Positions 1 through 5,939 are shown, counted from the first letter of the stretch. The stretch: DNA of 7,325 nucleotides from Gammaproteobacteria bacterium (GCA_012270695.1 JAAXHV010000175.1:4528-11852), one strand, 5' to 3'. Translations and numbers: made by a program. The notes: a model not told the origin generated them from the letters alone.

Positions 1-24
1 TCGTAATTCCTAATTCGTAATTCT
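1..24. repeat. Heptamer tandem repeat array A (TAATTCC/TAATTCG), partial
   Basis: Units at 4-10 (TAATTCC), 11-17 (TAATTCG) and 18-24 (TAATTCT), with TCG at 1-3 as the end of a further unit. The array continues out of the window. It lies in the coding frame of the DUF192 gene and encodes its last visible residues. It has the same orientation as array B at 491-525. Confidence 0.85.
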
Positions 25-484
25 TATGTATCCGGTATGCCACGCGATCCCCAACGGCGATTTCCCGTTTTTGTACCTGCCCGGCATTCAACTCCAGGAC
101 GGCCTTCACTTTGCCGTCTGACGGCATCACGCTGGTGGATTCGGGCTGTGCATTCTCAACGATCTTGACGATGTACCCATCCGTATCGATATAGATTATA
201 TCAAGCGGGATAAAGGTATTCTTCATCCAGATGTTCAGCTGCTGCGGTTTTTCGTTCAGCAACAACATCCCTTGGTCTGCAGGCAGGGACGACCGGTACA
301 TCAGGCCGATAGTTTTCAAGTGCCCGGTATCGGCAACCTCAACCCGGTAACTCAAATTATCATATTTCGTATTGATCGTCAGCGAACCGGACTTGAACCG
401 GGTCTCACCGATACATCCCGCAGCGATGAAAAGCAGCAGCACAAAGCAGCCGCTTCGTCTATTATCTCTGTCAAAACGCACCAT
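1..484 (-). CDS. DUF192 family lipoprotein (3' end beyond window)
   Basis: About 161 codons are visible, reading leftward from ATG at 484-482 with no stop before the window edge. Residues 1-24 look like a lipoprotein signal: basic N-terminus, hydrophobic FVLLLFIAAGC core, lipobox IAAGC with the acceptor Cys at 24. This predicts a membrane-anchored periplasmic protein. The rest matches the DUF192 family: an R-x-x-GLM-type block (HLKTIGLMYRSSLP), GMLLL, then WMKNTFIPLDIIYID, KAVLELNAG and VGDRV. The family has no settled biochemical role. AGGA at 498-495 is 10 nt upstream of the start and lies inside the heptamer repeat. The last visible residues (NYELGIT) are encoded by the second repeat array, so the tail is repeat-derived. 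If the repeat continues leftward with the same alternation, a TAG stop would fall just outside the window. It lies 38 bp downstream of the dUTPase-like gene and is probably co-transcribed with it. Confidence 0.88.
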   Translation of the reverse strand, partial: MVRFDRDNRRSGCFVLLLFIAAGCIGETRFKSGSLTINTKYDNLSYRVEVADTGHLKTIGLMYRSSLPADQGMLLLNEKPQQLNIWMKNTFIPLDIIYIDTDGYIVKIVENAQPESTSVMPSDGKVKAVLELNAGQVQKREIAVGDRVAYRIHKNYELGIT

Positions 485-490
485 CTGAAC

Positions 491-525
491 CAATTCCTAA
501 TTCGTAATTCCTAATTCGTAATTCA
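491..525. repeat. Heptamer tandem repeat array B (five units)
   Basis: Five contiguous 7-bp units: CAATTCC (491-497), TAATTCG (498-504), TAATTCC (505-511), TAATTCG (512-518) and TAATTCA (519-525). CC-ending and CG-ending units alternate, giving a 14-bp super-period. On the minus strand the last unit carries the TGA stop of the dUTPase-like gene (525-523), and the unit nearest the DUF192 gene carries AGGA at a Shine-Dalgarno distance from its ATG. I cannot assign the repeat to a named family. Confidence 0.9.
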
Positions 526-990
526 GCCAATATTCCTGTTATCTTCTTCATTTTTCATTGCCATACTGTATCCGCTGTCCTGTCTGCTCAGGTTGACCGC
601 GTGTTTCTGGCTATAAATATCGTACACTTTTTCCGGCGTAAGACCTGAGCATATCATTGCGGACACCAGAAAATGCAATATGTCGATTAGTTCAACCCGG
701 ATATTCTGTATGTCAATCTCATCCTTGCTCCACCACTTCCACAATAATTCTTCATCAAGCTCCAGGATCTCCTCGCGCATTGCCCTGGAATAGTTTGACA
801 ACCAGGTATTCGGCAGATCATTCACCTTGAGGGCGCCACCACTGACATCCGCGTAGATGGTATCCATGGTCAGGGGATTGCCCGAGGGATCCTTGAGGTT
901 ATTTTTGCTGAAAACGTAATCGTTCAGTTCTGTCTGCATCCTGAAGATGCGTTTCAGCATATCGTTGCCGGCCGGTTTTTCGATACTCAT
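523..990 (-). CDS. dUTPase-2/MazG-type all-alpha nucleotide pyrophosphohydrolase
   Basis: 155 aa. Dimeric all-alpha NTP pyrophosphatases hydrolyse (d)NTPs to monophosphate and PPi using Mg ions held by an EExxE...ExxD motif. Both halves are visible: E73-E74-x-x-E77 in MREEILELDEE and E100-x-x-D103 in VELIDILHFLVSA. The flanking LLWKWW (82-87), the DILHFL helix and the C-terminal KHAVNLSRQDSGY (129-141) resemble the dimeric dUTPase branch (dUTPase_2) more than classical MazG, so dUTP/dUDP is the likeliest substrate; this is inference from family resemblance. The start at 990 is preceded by CCAGGA about 9 nt upstream, whereas Met11 has no ribosome binding site. The stop lies inside repeat array B. 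It diverges from the RRM gene and probably shares a transcript with the DUF192 gene. Confidence 0.8.
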   Translation of the reverse strand: MSIEKPAGNDMLKRIFRMQTELNDYVFSKNNLKDPSGNPLTMDTIYADVSGGALKVNDLPNTWLSNYSRAMREEILELDEELLWKWWSKDEIDIQNIRVELIDILHFLVSAMICSGLTPEKVYDIYSQKHAVNLSRQDSGYSMAMKNEEDNRNIG

Positions 991-1091
991 GGTGTGCGTC
1001 CTGGTTATATGTTCAACAGCGCGCCATAACGCCGGTGAGTTGAAATGATTTGATTGTTATTGCCATTTTCGTTATCCTCGTACACACTTAA

Positions 1092-1097
1092 TATACT
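1092..1097 (+). promoter_or_regulatory. Candidate -10 element for the RRM gene
   Basis: TATACT, one mismatch from the sigma-70 -10 consensus, sits 35 bp upstream of the TTG start in an AT-rich stretch of the 142-bp divergent spacer (991-1132). No convincing -35 hexamer lies 16-18 bp upstream, so this is tentative. I see no clear promoter for the leftward gene. Confidence 0.3.
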
Positions 1098-1132
1098 ACA
1101 ACAATCCAGACCTCTGGATTAAGGATATAATC

Positions 1133-1399
1133 TTGAAAAGAATGTTTGTTGGAAGTCTGCCTCTTGATACGACTGAAGCAGCCTTGACCGAGCTCTTCTC
1201 GGAGTACGGAAAAGTCAGGGGTATTCAGCTTGCCACTGATGTTTTTTCCGGTAAATGCAAAGGTTTCGGTTTTGTCGATATGGAAGGACACGAAGCCAGG
1301 GCAGCGATTGAAGGACTGAACGGTAAGCTGTATCAGGGCAAGTTCCTGCGCGTCAACTTTCAGGAACCCCGGGGAAAGAAAGGAAAAAAACGCCGCTGA
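1133..1399 (+). CDS. Single-RRM RNA-binding protein
   Basis: 88 aa, almost entirely one RNA recognition motif, the usual size of bacterial glycine-poor RRM proteins. RNP2 is MFVGSL (residues 4-9; Ser replaces the common Asn at position 8). RNP1 is KGFGFVDM (43-50), with the aromatic residues that stack on RNA bases. Between them, TTEAALTELFSEYGKV forms the expected helix 1. GKFLRVNFQEP (69-79) is strand 4, and a strongly basic tail RGKKGKKRR closes the protein. It probably binds single-stranded RNA in the cytoplasm; targets are unknown. The TTG at 1133 is chosen as start because AAGGA (1121-1125) is 7 nt upstream of it, while the in-frame ATG at 1142 is 16 nt away. No T-rich terminator follows. 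Confidence 0.9.
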   Translation: MKRMFVGSLPLDTTEAALTELFSEYGKVRGIQLATDVFSGKCKGFGFVDMEGHEARAAIEGLNGKLYQGKFLRVNFQEPRGKKGKKRR

Positions 1400-1478
1400 T
1401 CCACACGTCCGGACACTCCCGCTGATTTATTCCCCCCTGTATATGGGTGGTTAAACGCCAGCCCGGAGAGAAACTGCC

Positions 1479-2141
1479 TTGAACATGGAAATTGAGCTGA
1501 TCAGCTTTGACTTGTGCCCGTTCGTGCAACGGTCGGTTATTACCCTGCTGGAAAAGAACATTCCGTTTAAGCGTACCAATATCGACCTGGCGAACAAGCC
1601 TGCGTGGTTTTTAGGCATCTCGCCCCTGGGAAAAGTGCCTGTCCTGAGAATTAACGGCAGCATCCTGTTCGAATCGGCAGTCATCAACGAATACCTGGAT
1701 GAAATCACGCCTCCGTCGATGCACCCGGAAGACCCGTTGCAAAAAGCCGTGAACAGGGCCTGGATCGAATACGCTTCGGAATTATCCAACCTGTCATTCA
1801 GGATGCTGATTACGGATGATAAGAACGTCGTGGAACAATGCTTGCAAGCCCTGCGGGACAAATTCGAGTTTCTCGATAAAAATCTCTCGGCTGCCCCCTT
1901 TTTCAACGGCGCGGCTTTCTCATTGATCGACGCGGCTTATGCGCCCGTTTTTATCCGAATAGCGTACCTGTTGAAGCAGGCCGTTGATGATGTGGTCCCG
2001 CCGGGCTGCAGCCGGGTGCTGGCCTGGAGCGATGCCATCCTGGCCCGGCCTTCAGTACAGGGCAGCATCATCGACCACTTCACCGAACTGGCCACGGAAA
2101 GGTTCAAAAAACGCGGCGGAATCCTGCTGCAACGTATTTAA
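1479..2141 (+). CDS. Glutathione S-transferase-like protein (omega/SspA-like)
   Basis: 220 aa with the two-domain GST layout. The N-terminal thioredoxin-like domain (about 3-75) has an LCPFVQR motif with a putative catalytic Cys13, the LGKVPVL segment with the cis-Pro at 54, and FESAVINEYLDE (64-75), where E65-S66 would hold the gamma-glutamyl group of glutathione. The all-helical C-terminal domain (about 85-205) carries an N-capping box S148-LI-D151 in AAFSLIDAAYAP. A Cys active site suggests thiol transferase, dehydroascorbate reductase or dehalogenase-type chemistry rather than Tyr/Ser-GST conjugation; the substrate cannot be deduced. GGAG at 1465-1468 is 10 nt from TTG at 1479 and 16 nt from ATG at 1485, so the TTG is preferred, but the choice changes only two residues. 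Convergent with the following gene. Confidence 0.85.
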   Translation: MNMEIELISFDLCPFVQRSVITLLEKNIPFKRTNIDLANKPAWFLGISPLGKVPVLRINGSILFESAVINEYLDEITPPSMHPEDPLQKAVNRAWIEYASELSNLSFRMLITDDKNVVEQCLQALRDKFEFLDKNLSAAPFFNGAAFSLIDAAYAPVFIRIAYLLKQAVDDVVPPGCSRVLAWSDAILARPSVQGSIIDHFTELATERFKKRGGILLQRI

Positions 2142-2154
2142 CCCGGATATCTCA

Positions 2155-2174
2155 CCGTCGCCTGTCATCGACGG
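2155..2174. terminator. Possible hairpin between convergent genes
   Basis: A perfect 6-bp GC-rich stem, CCGTCG (2155-2160) and CGACGG (2169-2174), with an 8-nt loop, lies in the 44-bp space between two converging stop codons. The plus-strand flank has only a weak, delayed TTTT, and the minus side has no T-run. Location is the main support. Confidence 0.35.
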
Positions 2175-2185
2175 AAATATGTGTT

Positions 2186-3415
2186 TTACGCCAGGGCGTG
2201 CTTTTGCAAAACCAGGCGATAGCATTGCAGGCGGTTGCGCAGGAAGCAGTTAGCCGCTCCCCACAGGTACAGCCGGAAGCGCCGGTAATCGGCCTCACCG
2301 AATTTCTTGATGATGGAATCCCGGTTGCTATCGAAACGCTTCGCCCAATGGACAAACGTCAGGTGGTAGCTGTAGCGGTCATCCCATACACCTTTCAGGT
2401 CAAACGGCTTTGAGGCCAGTGATTTCAGGAAGTCGTGCAGCACGAAGAAGGAATGGTTGCCCGGATAAATGTGTTGTGTGATGAAGGATGAGAGTTGATA
2501 TTTCCGGGGTATGGCGCTGGCGTCGAGAAATACGTAACCGCCCGGCTTGAGCAACCGGTCAAAACATCTCAGGACCTCGCTATAGTCGGGTAAGTGCTCC
2601 ATCACGCCTAATATGGCAATGGCATCGAATTGTTTTTTGGGTTTGTACTCCAGGACGTCCATCAACTTGGTGGTTATCGGCAAATTCTGCCTGGTAGTCA
2701 GTTGCTGCATGAACTTGAGGGATTGCTCGGCAATGGTAAGGCCGGTTACCTTTATGCCTTTGCGCGCCGCGTATTCTGCAAACGAACCCCAACCGACTCC
2801 GACGTCCAGTACTTCACTGCCGGGAATCATCTTGCATCGTTCGAGAATAAAATCCATTTTCCTGCGTATCGCCACCGAGAGCGGTTCGTCCGCTGATTCG
2901 AACACGCCCTGGGTGTAACAGCGGAACTCTTCGTCCAGAAACGCCAGGTAAAACGAATGGTCCCGTTCATAATGACGGCTTATCGCCGATTTGTTGACGG
3001 CGACCTGCCCCAGCAACACCGGCGCAATGAAACGCCACAGCCACCTGAACAGGTGACGGTCCTGCAAATACTTGCGCAAGTCATACATCTCAATGATATC
3101 GCCTTCTACGTCGAACCAACCGTTGATATAGGCGTTTGCGATAACTCCTTCATCAAAAGAGGCAATGGCGCGCAAACCTTTGGGGTGGGTTATCTTCAGT
3201 TTGAAACGCGTCGAACCCGTACCTATCCTGTATTCACTTCCGTCTGGAAGTATTGCATCAAAGCTGACTGCGCTATCCCTGAACCGCCGGGAGATAAATT
3301 CCAGCAACCGGGGTTGTTTGCGCTGTTTGGATTTTATTTTATTGCCGTCGGCCATGCGCGCATCTTCCAGAACACCTTGTGGCTCGTCAGTACGATCATT
3401 TAGAATAGACACCAT
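2186..3415 (-). CDS. Divergent cyclopropane-fatty-acyl-phospholipid synthase family methyltransferase
   Basis: 409 aa, close to the length of Cfa proteins (about 380-420). Residues 37-120 resemble the N-terminal lipid-binding domain (ANAYINGWFDVEGDI, 93-107). The family block SRHYERDHSFYLAFLD spans 146-161, SAM motif I is VLDVGVGWGSF (202-212), and VMEHLPDY (271-278) and LLKPGGY (288-294) follow. The family transfers a methylene or methyl group from SAM to unsaturated acyl chains of membrane phospholipids. Aligned by eye to E. coli Cfa, Glu239 and Tyr317 are kept (E273, Y350), but Cys139 is Gln169, His266 is Asp298 and Ile268 is Ser300, so ordinary cyclopropanation is doubtful. Motif I also has GVGWG instead of GCGWG. 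GAGGTG 9 nt upstream supports the start at 3415. Divergent from ubiG. Confidence 0.85.
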   Translation of the reverse strand: MVSILNDRTDEPQGVLEDARMADGNKIKSKQRKQPRLLEFISRRFRDSAVSFDAILPDGSEYRIGTGSTRFKLKITHPKGLRAIASFDEGVIANAYINGWFDVEGDIIEMYDLRKYLQDRHLFRWLWRFIAPVLLGQVAVNKSAISRHYERDHSFYLAFLDEEFRCYTQGVFESADEPLSVAIRRKMDFILERCKMIPGSEVLDVGVGWGSFAEYAARKGIKVTGLTIAEQSLKFMQQLTTRQNLPITTKLMDVLEYKPKKQFDAIAILGVMEHLPDYSEVLRCFDRLLKPGGYVFLDASAIPRKYQLSSFITQHIYPGNHSFFVLHDFLKSLASKPFDLKGVWDDRYSYHLTFVHWAKRFDSNRDSIIKKFGEADYRRFRLYLWGAANCFLRNRLQCYRLVLQKHALA

Positions 3416-3446
3416 AGTTCATCACACCTCTATTGCCCAATAGTAA

Positions 3447-3474
3447 ATTATCACTTATTCAGTTTACACGCAAA
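3447..3474 (-). promoter_or_regulatory. Candidate promoter for the Cfa-family gene
   Basis: Read on the minus strand, TTTGCG (3474-3469), a 16-bp spacer and GATAAT (3452-3447, one mismatch from consensus) precede the start at 3415 by about 30 bp. The -35 is poor. It lies in the 108-bp divergent spacer (3416-3523). I found no persuasive ubiG promoter on the plus strand of the same spacer. Confidence 0.3.
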
Positions 3475-3523
3475 GGTATAAGACAATCGGATTAAACGGG
3501 CTTTTATACGTTTTCCCTCCTTC

Positions 3524-4234
3524 ATGAACAACCACCAGGACAACATCAACCCGGATGAGGTCGATAAATTCAACCAGCTGGCCCGTGACTGGTGGGATAG
3601 AAGCGGTCCGTTGCAAACCTTGCACGACATTAATCCAATCAGACTTAACTATATCACAGACAGTGTATTGCTCTACGGCAGGCGCGTGCTTGACGTTGGC
3701 TGTGGAGGCGGCATTCTGACCGAGGCCCTGGCGCGCCGGGGCGCAAGAGTTCAGGGACTCGACGCCAGCGATGCCGTTATCCGGGTCGCCAGACAGCACG
3801 CACGGGAAAACAGCCTGGAGATAGAATATATCGCCGGCACGCTGGAAGATTTCGCCGCAGAAAATTCGAACTGTTATGACGTGCTCACCTGCATGGAATT
3901 ACTCGAACACGTGCCGGCCCCGGAAGCGCTACTGCAGACCTGTGCCCGGCTGTTAAGACCTGGCGGCGATTTGATCCTGGCCACCATCAACCGTAACATC
4001 AAGTCCTATCTCAGCGCCATTATCGGCGCCGAACGGCTGTTCGGCCTGCTGCCCAAAGGGACCCACGACTATGCCGGATTTATCCGCCCGTCGGAACTGG
4101 ACCGCTGGCTGCGCAAAGCGAGTTTCAAGGTCCTGGACATCAGGGGAATGCTCTACCTTCCGGGCCTCAGATACTGCGCCCTGACCAACGATCCCGGTGT
4201 CAACTACCTGCTCCATGCACAGCTTAGTTCCTGA
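3524..4234 (+). CDS. ubiG: Ubiquinone biosynthesis O-methyltransferase UbiG
   Basis: 236 aa, the normal UbiG length. It catalyses both SAM-dependent O-methylations in ubiquinone synthesis at the inner membrane face. Visible family signatures: FNQLARDWWDRSGPLQTLHDINPIRL (16-41; quoted in part from a conserved N-terminal block), SAM motif I VLDVGCGGGIL (55-65), CMELLEHVP (123-131) containing E125, E128 and H129, equivalent to the metal ligands described for E. coli UbiG, LLRPGGD (143-149), TINRN (154-158) and PKGTHDYAGFI (177-187). The ATG at 3524 is the first possible start after an in-frame TAA at 3479-3481, yet the 20 nt before it are pyrimidine-rich (TTTTCCCTCCTTC) with no Shine-Dalgarno sequence. 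First gene of an operon with mupP 48 bp downstream, the arrangement known from Pseudomonas. Confidence 0.95.
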   Translation: MNNHQDNINPDEVDKFNQLARDWWDRSGPLQTLHDINPIRLNYITDSVLLYGRRVLDVGCGGGILTEALARRGARVQGLDASDAVIRVARQHARENSLEIEYIAGTLEDFAAENSNCYDVLTCMELLEHVPAPEALLQTCARLLRPGGDLILATINRNIKSYLSAIIGAERLFGLLPKGTHDYAGFIRPSELDRWLRKASFKVLDIRGMLYLPGLRYCALTNDPGVNYLLHAQLSS

Positions 4235-4258
4235 AAGATTACTGCGCCTTAATCAACT

Positions 4259-4264
4259 TATAAT
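4259..4264 (+). promoter_or_regulatory. Possible internal -10 element before mupP
   Basis: A perfect TATAAT lies in the 48-bp ubiG-mupP gap, 18 bp before the mupP ATG. No recognisable -35 sits 16-18 bp upstream, where the sequence is AGATTA at a 17-bp spacing. It could give a short-leader internal transcript, or be chance in AT-rich spacer. Confidence 0.25.
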
Positions 4265-4282
4265 TGACAGAGAACTGAGCAA

Positions 4283-4954
4283 ATGAACGGCAATGTCAGC
4301 TGTGTCCTGTTCGATCTGGACGGTACCCTGGTGGACACCGCTCCCGACCTGGCATACGCGCTGAACCGGACCCTCATCAATCATGGCAGAGAACCGTTGC
4401 CGTTCGAGGTGATCCGTCCAAGCGTATCACTCGGGGGGGTGGCAATGGTGAAGCTGGGGTTCAACCTGGACGAAACCGATCCGGAATTTACCCCGTTGCG
4501 CAATGAATTCCTGGCAATATACCGGGACAATCTCTCTCTCCACAGCAGCCTGTTTCCGGGAATGGAGCAGGTGCTGGCCAGGCTGGAAGACATGAATGCC
4601 TCCTGGGGTATCGTCACCAACAAGCCCGCCTGGCTCACAAACCCGCTCATGCAGGCGCTGCAACTGGACACGCGTACCGATTGTATTGTCTCCGGCGACA
4701 CACTGGAACAGCGCAAACCGCACCCCGCGCCGTTGCTCCATGCCTGTGAAGTGTTGCGCTGTATGCCTGAAGAAACCCTGTACGTGGGTGATGCCCGGCG
4801 TGATATCGAAGCGGGGACCAATGCCGGGATGATGACCCTGGTTGCCGCATACGGATACATAGACACGGCTGAAAACCCGCAAAACTGGGGGGCCGACGGA
4901 CTGATAGACAGTCCCGAAGAAATATTGTCCTGGGTCCAGGCCGGCGGCAAATGA
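4283..4954 (+). CDS. mupP: HAD phosphatase, probable N-acetylmuramic acid 6-phosphate phosphatase MupP
   Basis: 223 aa HAD-superfamily hydrolase of the Gph/PGP type. Motif I is FDLDGTLVD (10-18; nucleophile D11, acid/base D13), motif II is IVTNK (T112), motif III is RKPHP (K145), and motif IV is VGDARRDIEAG (D170, D174). The helical cap lies between motifs I and II. Sequence alone cannot cleanly separate phosphoglycolate phosphatase (Gph) from MupP. The position immediately after ubiG is the known mupP context in Pseudomonas (ubiG-mupP-yciK), so MupP is preferred; it dephosphorylates MurNAc-6-phosphate in the anhydro-muropeptide recycling route that feeds AmgK and MurU. The yciK gene that usually follows is absent; a squalene synthase-like gene takes its place, overlapping by ATGA. 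The ribosome binding site is weak (AGAGAACTGAG). Confidence 0.85.
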   Translation: MNGNVSCVLFDLDGTLVDTAPDLAYALNRTLINHGREPLPFEVIRPSVSLGGVAMVKLGFNLDETDPEFTPLRNEFLAIYRDNLSLHSSLFPGMEQVLARLEDMNASWGIVTNKPAWLTNPLMQALQLDTRTDCIVSGDTLEQRKPHPAPLLHACEVLRCMPEETLYVGDARRDIEAGTNAGMMTLVAAYGYIDTAENPQNWGADGLIDSPEEILSWVQAGGK

Positions 4955-5790
4955 CGCCGGAAGAATATTGCCGCAACAAAGCCGCTCCTGCCGGTTCCAA
5001 CCTGTATTACTCAACCTTGTATCACGATGCGCACTGCAAGCGGAAACTGCACGCCCTGTTTGCCTTTTATCATGAACTCAGCGAGGTAGTCTGCGGGTCA
5101 TCGGACCCCGGCGCGGCAAGAGTGACCCTGTACTGGTGGTTTGAAGAGGTCGGCAGGCTGTTTTCCGGCGCGGCAAGACACCCCGTCTCCCAGGAATTGT
5201 CTCAACTCAATACCGGGGATCATCTCTCTCAACAGGATCTGATGGCCTGCATTGCGGCGATGGCGCAGTTTCTCGACGCGCCGGAGAGCGGCCCTTACCG
5301 CGACTGGCTGGAACGACACAGCAACGCTTCGGGGTATATCTGGAAAGCGGCGGGCAGAGCTTGTGGCTGCTCAAACCAGGACAAACTGGCCACCCTGACC
5401 CGCGCGGGCTGCTGTTACGGCGCATTTGAACTATTACATCACGTCAGACACTTCGCCAGACTCGGCCTTGACATATTCCCGTCAGAACTGATGACCAGCC
5501 ATGACCTCAACCTGGAAACAATCATCCAACCGGAGTACGGCGAAGCCGGAACAGGGTTCTTCGCCGAGCTGTTTGGACGACTTCATAACGATATAGAAAC
5601 CTGCCTTACAGGGTTGCAGGGCAAAGACACCGGCAATCTCTTATTCTCCCAGACCTTGCTGAAAATACTGAGCGCCCTGTGCCGGGAATATCAATCCAGC
5701 TCCGAGCAAATCACCCACACGCGTATTTCCTTAACCCCGATCAGGAAACTCTGGATTGCCTGGCGAACTGCTCGCAGATTACGTAAGTGA
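4951..5790 (+). CDS. Squalene/phytoene synthase-like protein lacking the Asp-rich motifs
   Basis: 279 aa, the length of bacterial head-to-head prenyl synthases (HpnC/HpnD/CrtB). Family features: NLYYSTLYHDAHCKRKLHALFAFY (within 17-40), ARVTLYWWFEEVGRLFSG (within 56-73) with HPVSQEL after it, and RLGLDIFPSELM (170-181), matching the family's GRIYLP-type segment. Real synthases bind Mg-diphosphate through two Asp-rich motifs. Here the first (DDxxD in CRxxDDIVD) reads HELSEVVC (41-48), and the second (DxxxD in RDVGEDARRGR) reads HHVRHFARLG (163-172), so all key aspartates are gone. It is probably a pseudoenzyme or a non-synthase relative, as in the mitochondrial complex I factor NDUFAF6, which has the same fold. 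ATGA overlap with mupP implies translational coupling. The stop codon overlaps the GTG of the next, broken gene. Confidence 0.8.
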   Translation: MTPEEYCRNKAAPAGSNLYYSTLYHDAHCKRKLHALFAFYHELSEVVCGSSDPGAARVTLYWWFEEVGRLFSGAARHPVSQELSQLNTGDHLSQQDLMACIAAMAQFLDAPESGPYRDWLERHSNASGYIWKAAGRACGCSNQDKLATLTRAGCCYGAFELLHHVRHFARLGLDIFPSELMTSHDLNLETIIQPEYGEAGTGFFAELFGRLHNDIETCLTGLQGKDTGNLLFSQTLLKILSALCREYQSSSEQITHTRISLTPIRKLWIAWRTARRLRK

Positions 5791-5897
5791 AACTTCTCTT
5801 TGACGAAAATCTCTCACCCCGTCTTGACAGATTTCTTTCGGCCATGTTTCCTGTGTCAGCCCATGTCCGCGAGGTCAGGTTGGCGCGAATGCCATAA
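5787..5897 (+). pseudogene. Truncated DUF5615 PIN-like toxin remnant
   Basis: GTG at 5787 opens a 36-codon frame ending in TAA at 5895-5897: first residues MKLLFDENLSPRL, then FLSAMFPVSAHVREVRL. This matches the N-terminus of DUF5615 PIN-like proteins (family opening KLLFDENLSPRL, then FP-S-HVR-VGL), predicted nuclease toxins of about 110 aa that commonly follow a DUF433 antitoxin. D6 and E7 are the conserved acidic pair. The rest of the domain (IW-YA, IVTKD, RxGN) is absent: I read all three plus-strand frames from 5880 to 5940 and found no continuation. No antitoxin gene precedes it. The start overlaps the upstream stop as GTGA. It could still be translated as a short peptide, but it is most simply a deletion remnant. 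Confidence 0.75.
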
Positions 5898-5939
5898 CCT
5901 CCTGCGTGAGTCGACCAAATGAATCCCTTTCCTCTTGGC

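Noticed and set aside
272..514. Plus-strand 80-codon frame over the DUF192 gene
   Set aside because: It is antisense to a recognised DUF192 reading frame and ends in the repeat array. No domain is visible.
1..525. Repeat arrays as a CRISPR array or attachment sites
   Set aside because: Units are 7 bp with no spacers, and no integrase, cas gene or tRNA is near.
1407..1414. GTCCGGAC palindrome after the RRM gene as a terminator
   Set aside because: Only an 8-bp palindrome without a loop, and no T-run follows. An 8-bp direct repeat CCGCTGAT (1393-1400 and 1419-1426) around it is too short to mean much.
4264..4269. Perfect TTGACA as a -35 box
   Set aside because: The hexamer 17 bp downstream is ACGGCA, inside mupP, with no -10 likeness, so no promoter can be built from it.
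4381..5014. Long minus-strand open frames opposite mupP (about 190 codons each)
   Set aside because: They lie antisense to a gene with all HAD motifs, have no family signature, and their composition (Ser/Arg/Pro-rich) is typical of shadow frames.
5898..5939. Possible frameshifted continuation of the DUF5615 toxin
   Set aside because: None of the three frames shows the expected IW-YA or IVTKD blocks before the convergent gene begins.
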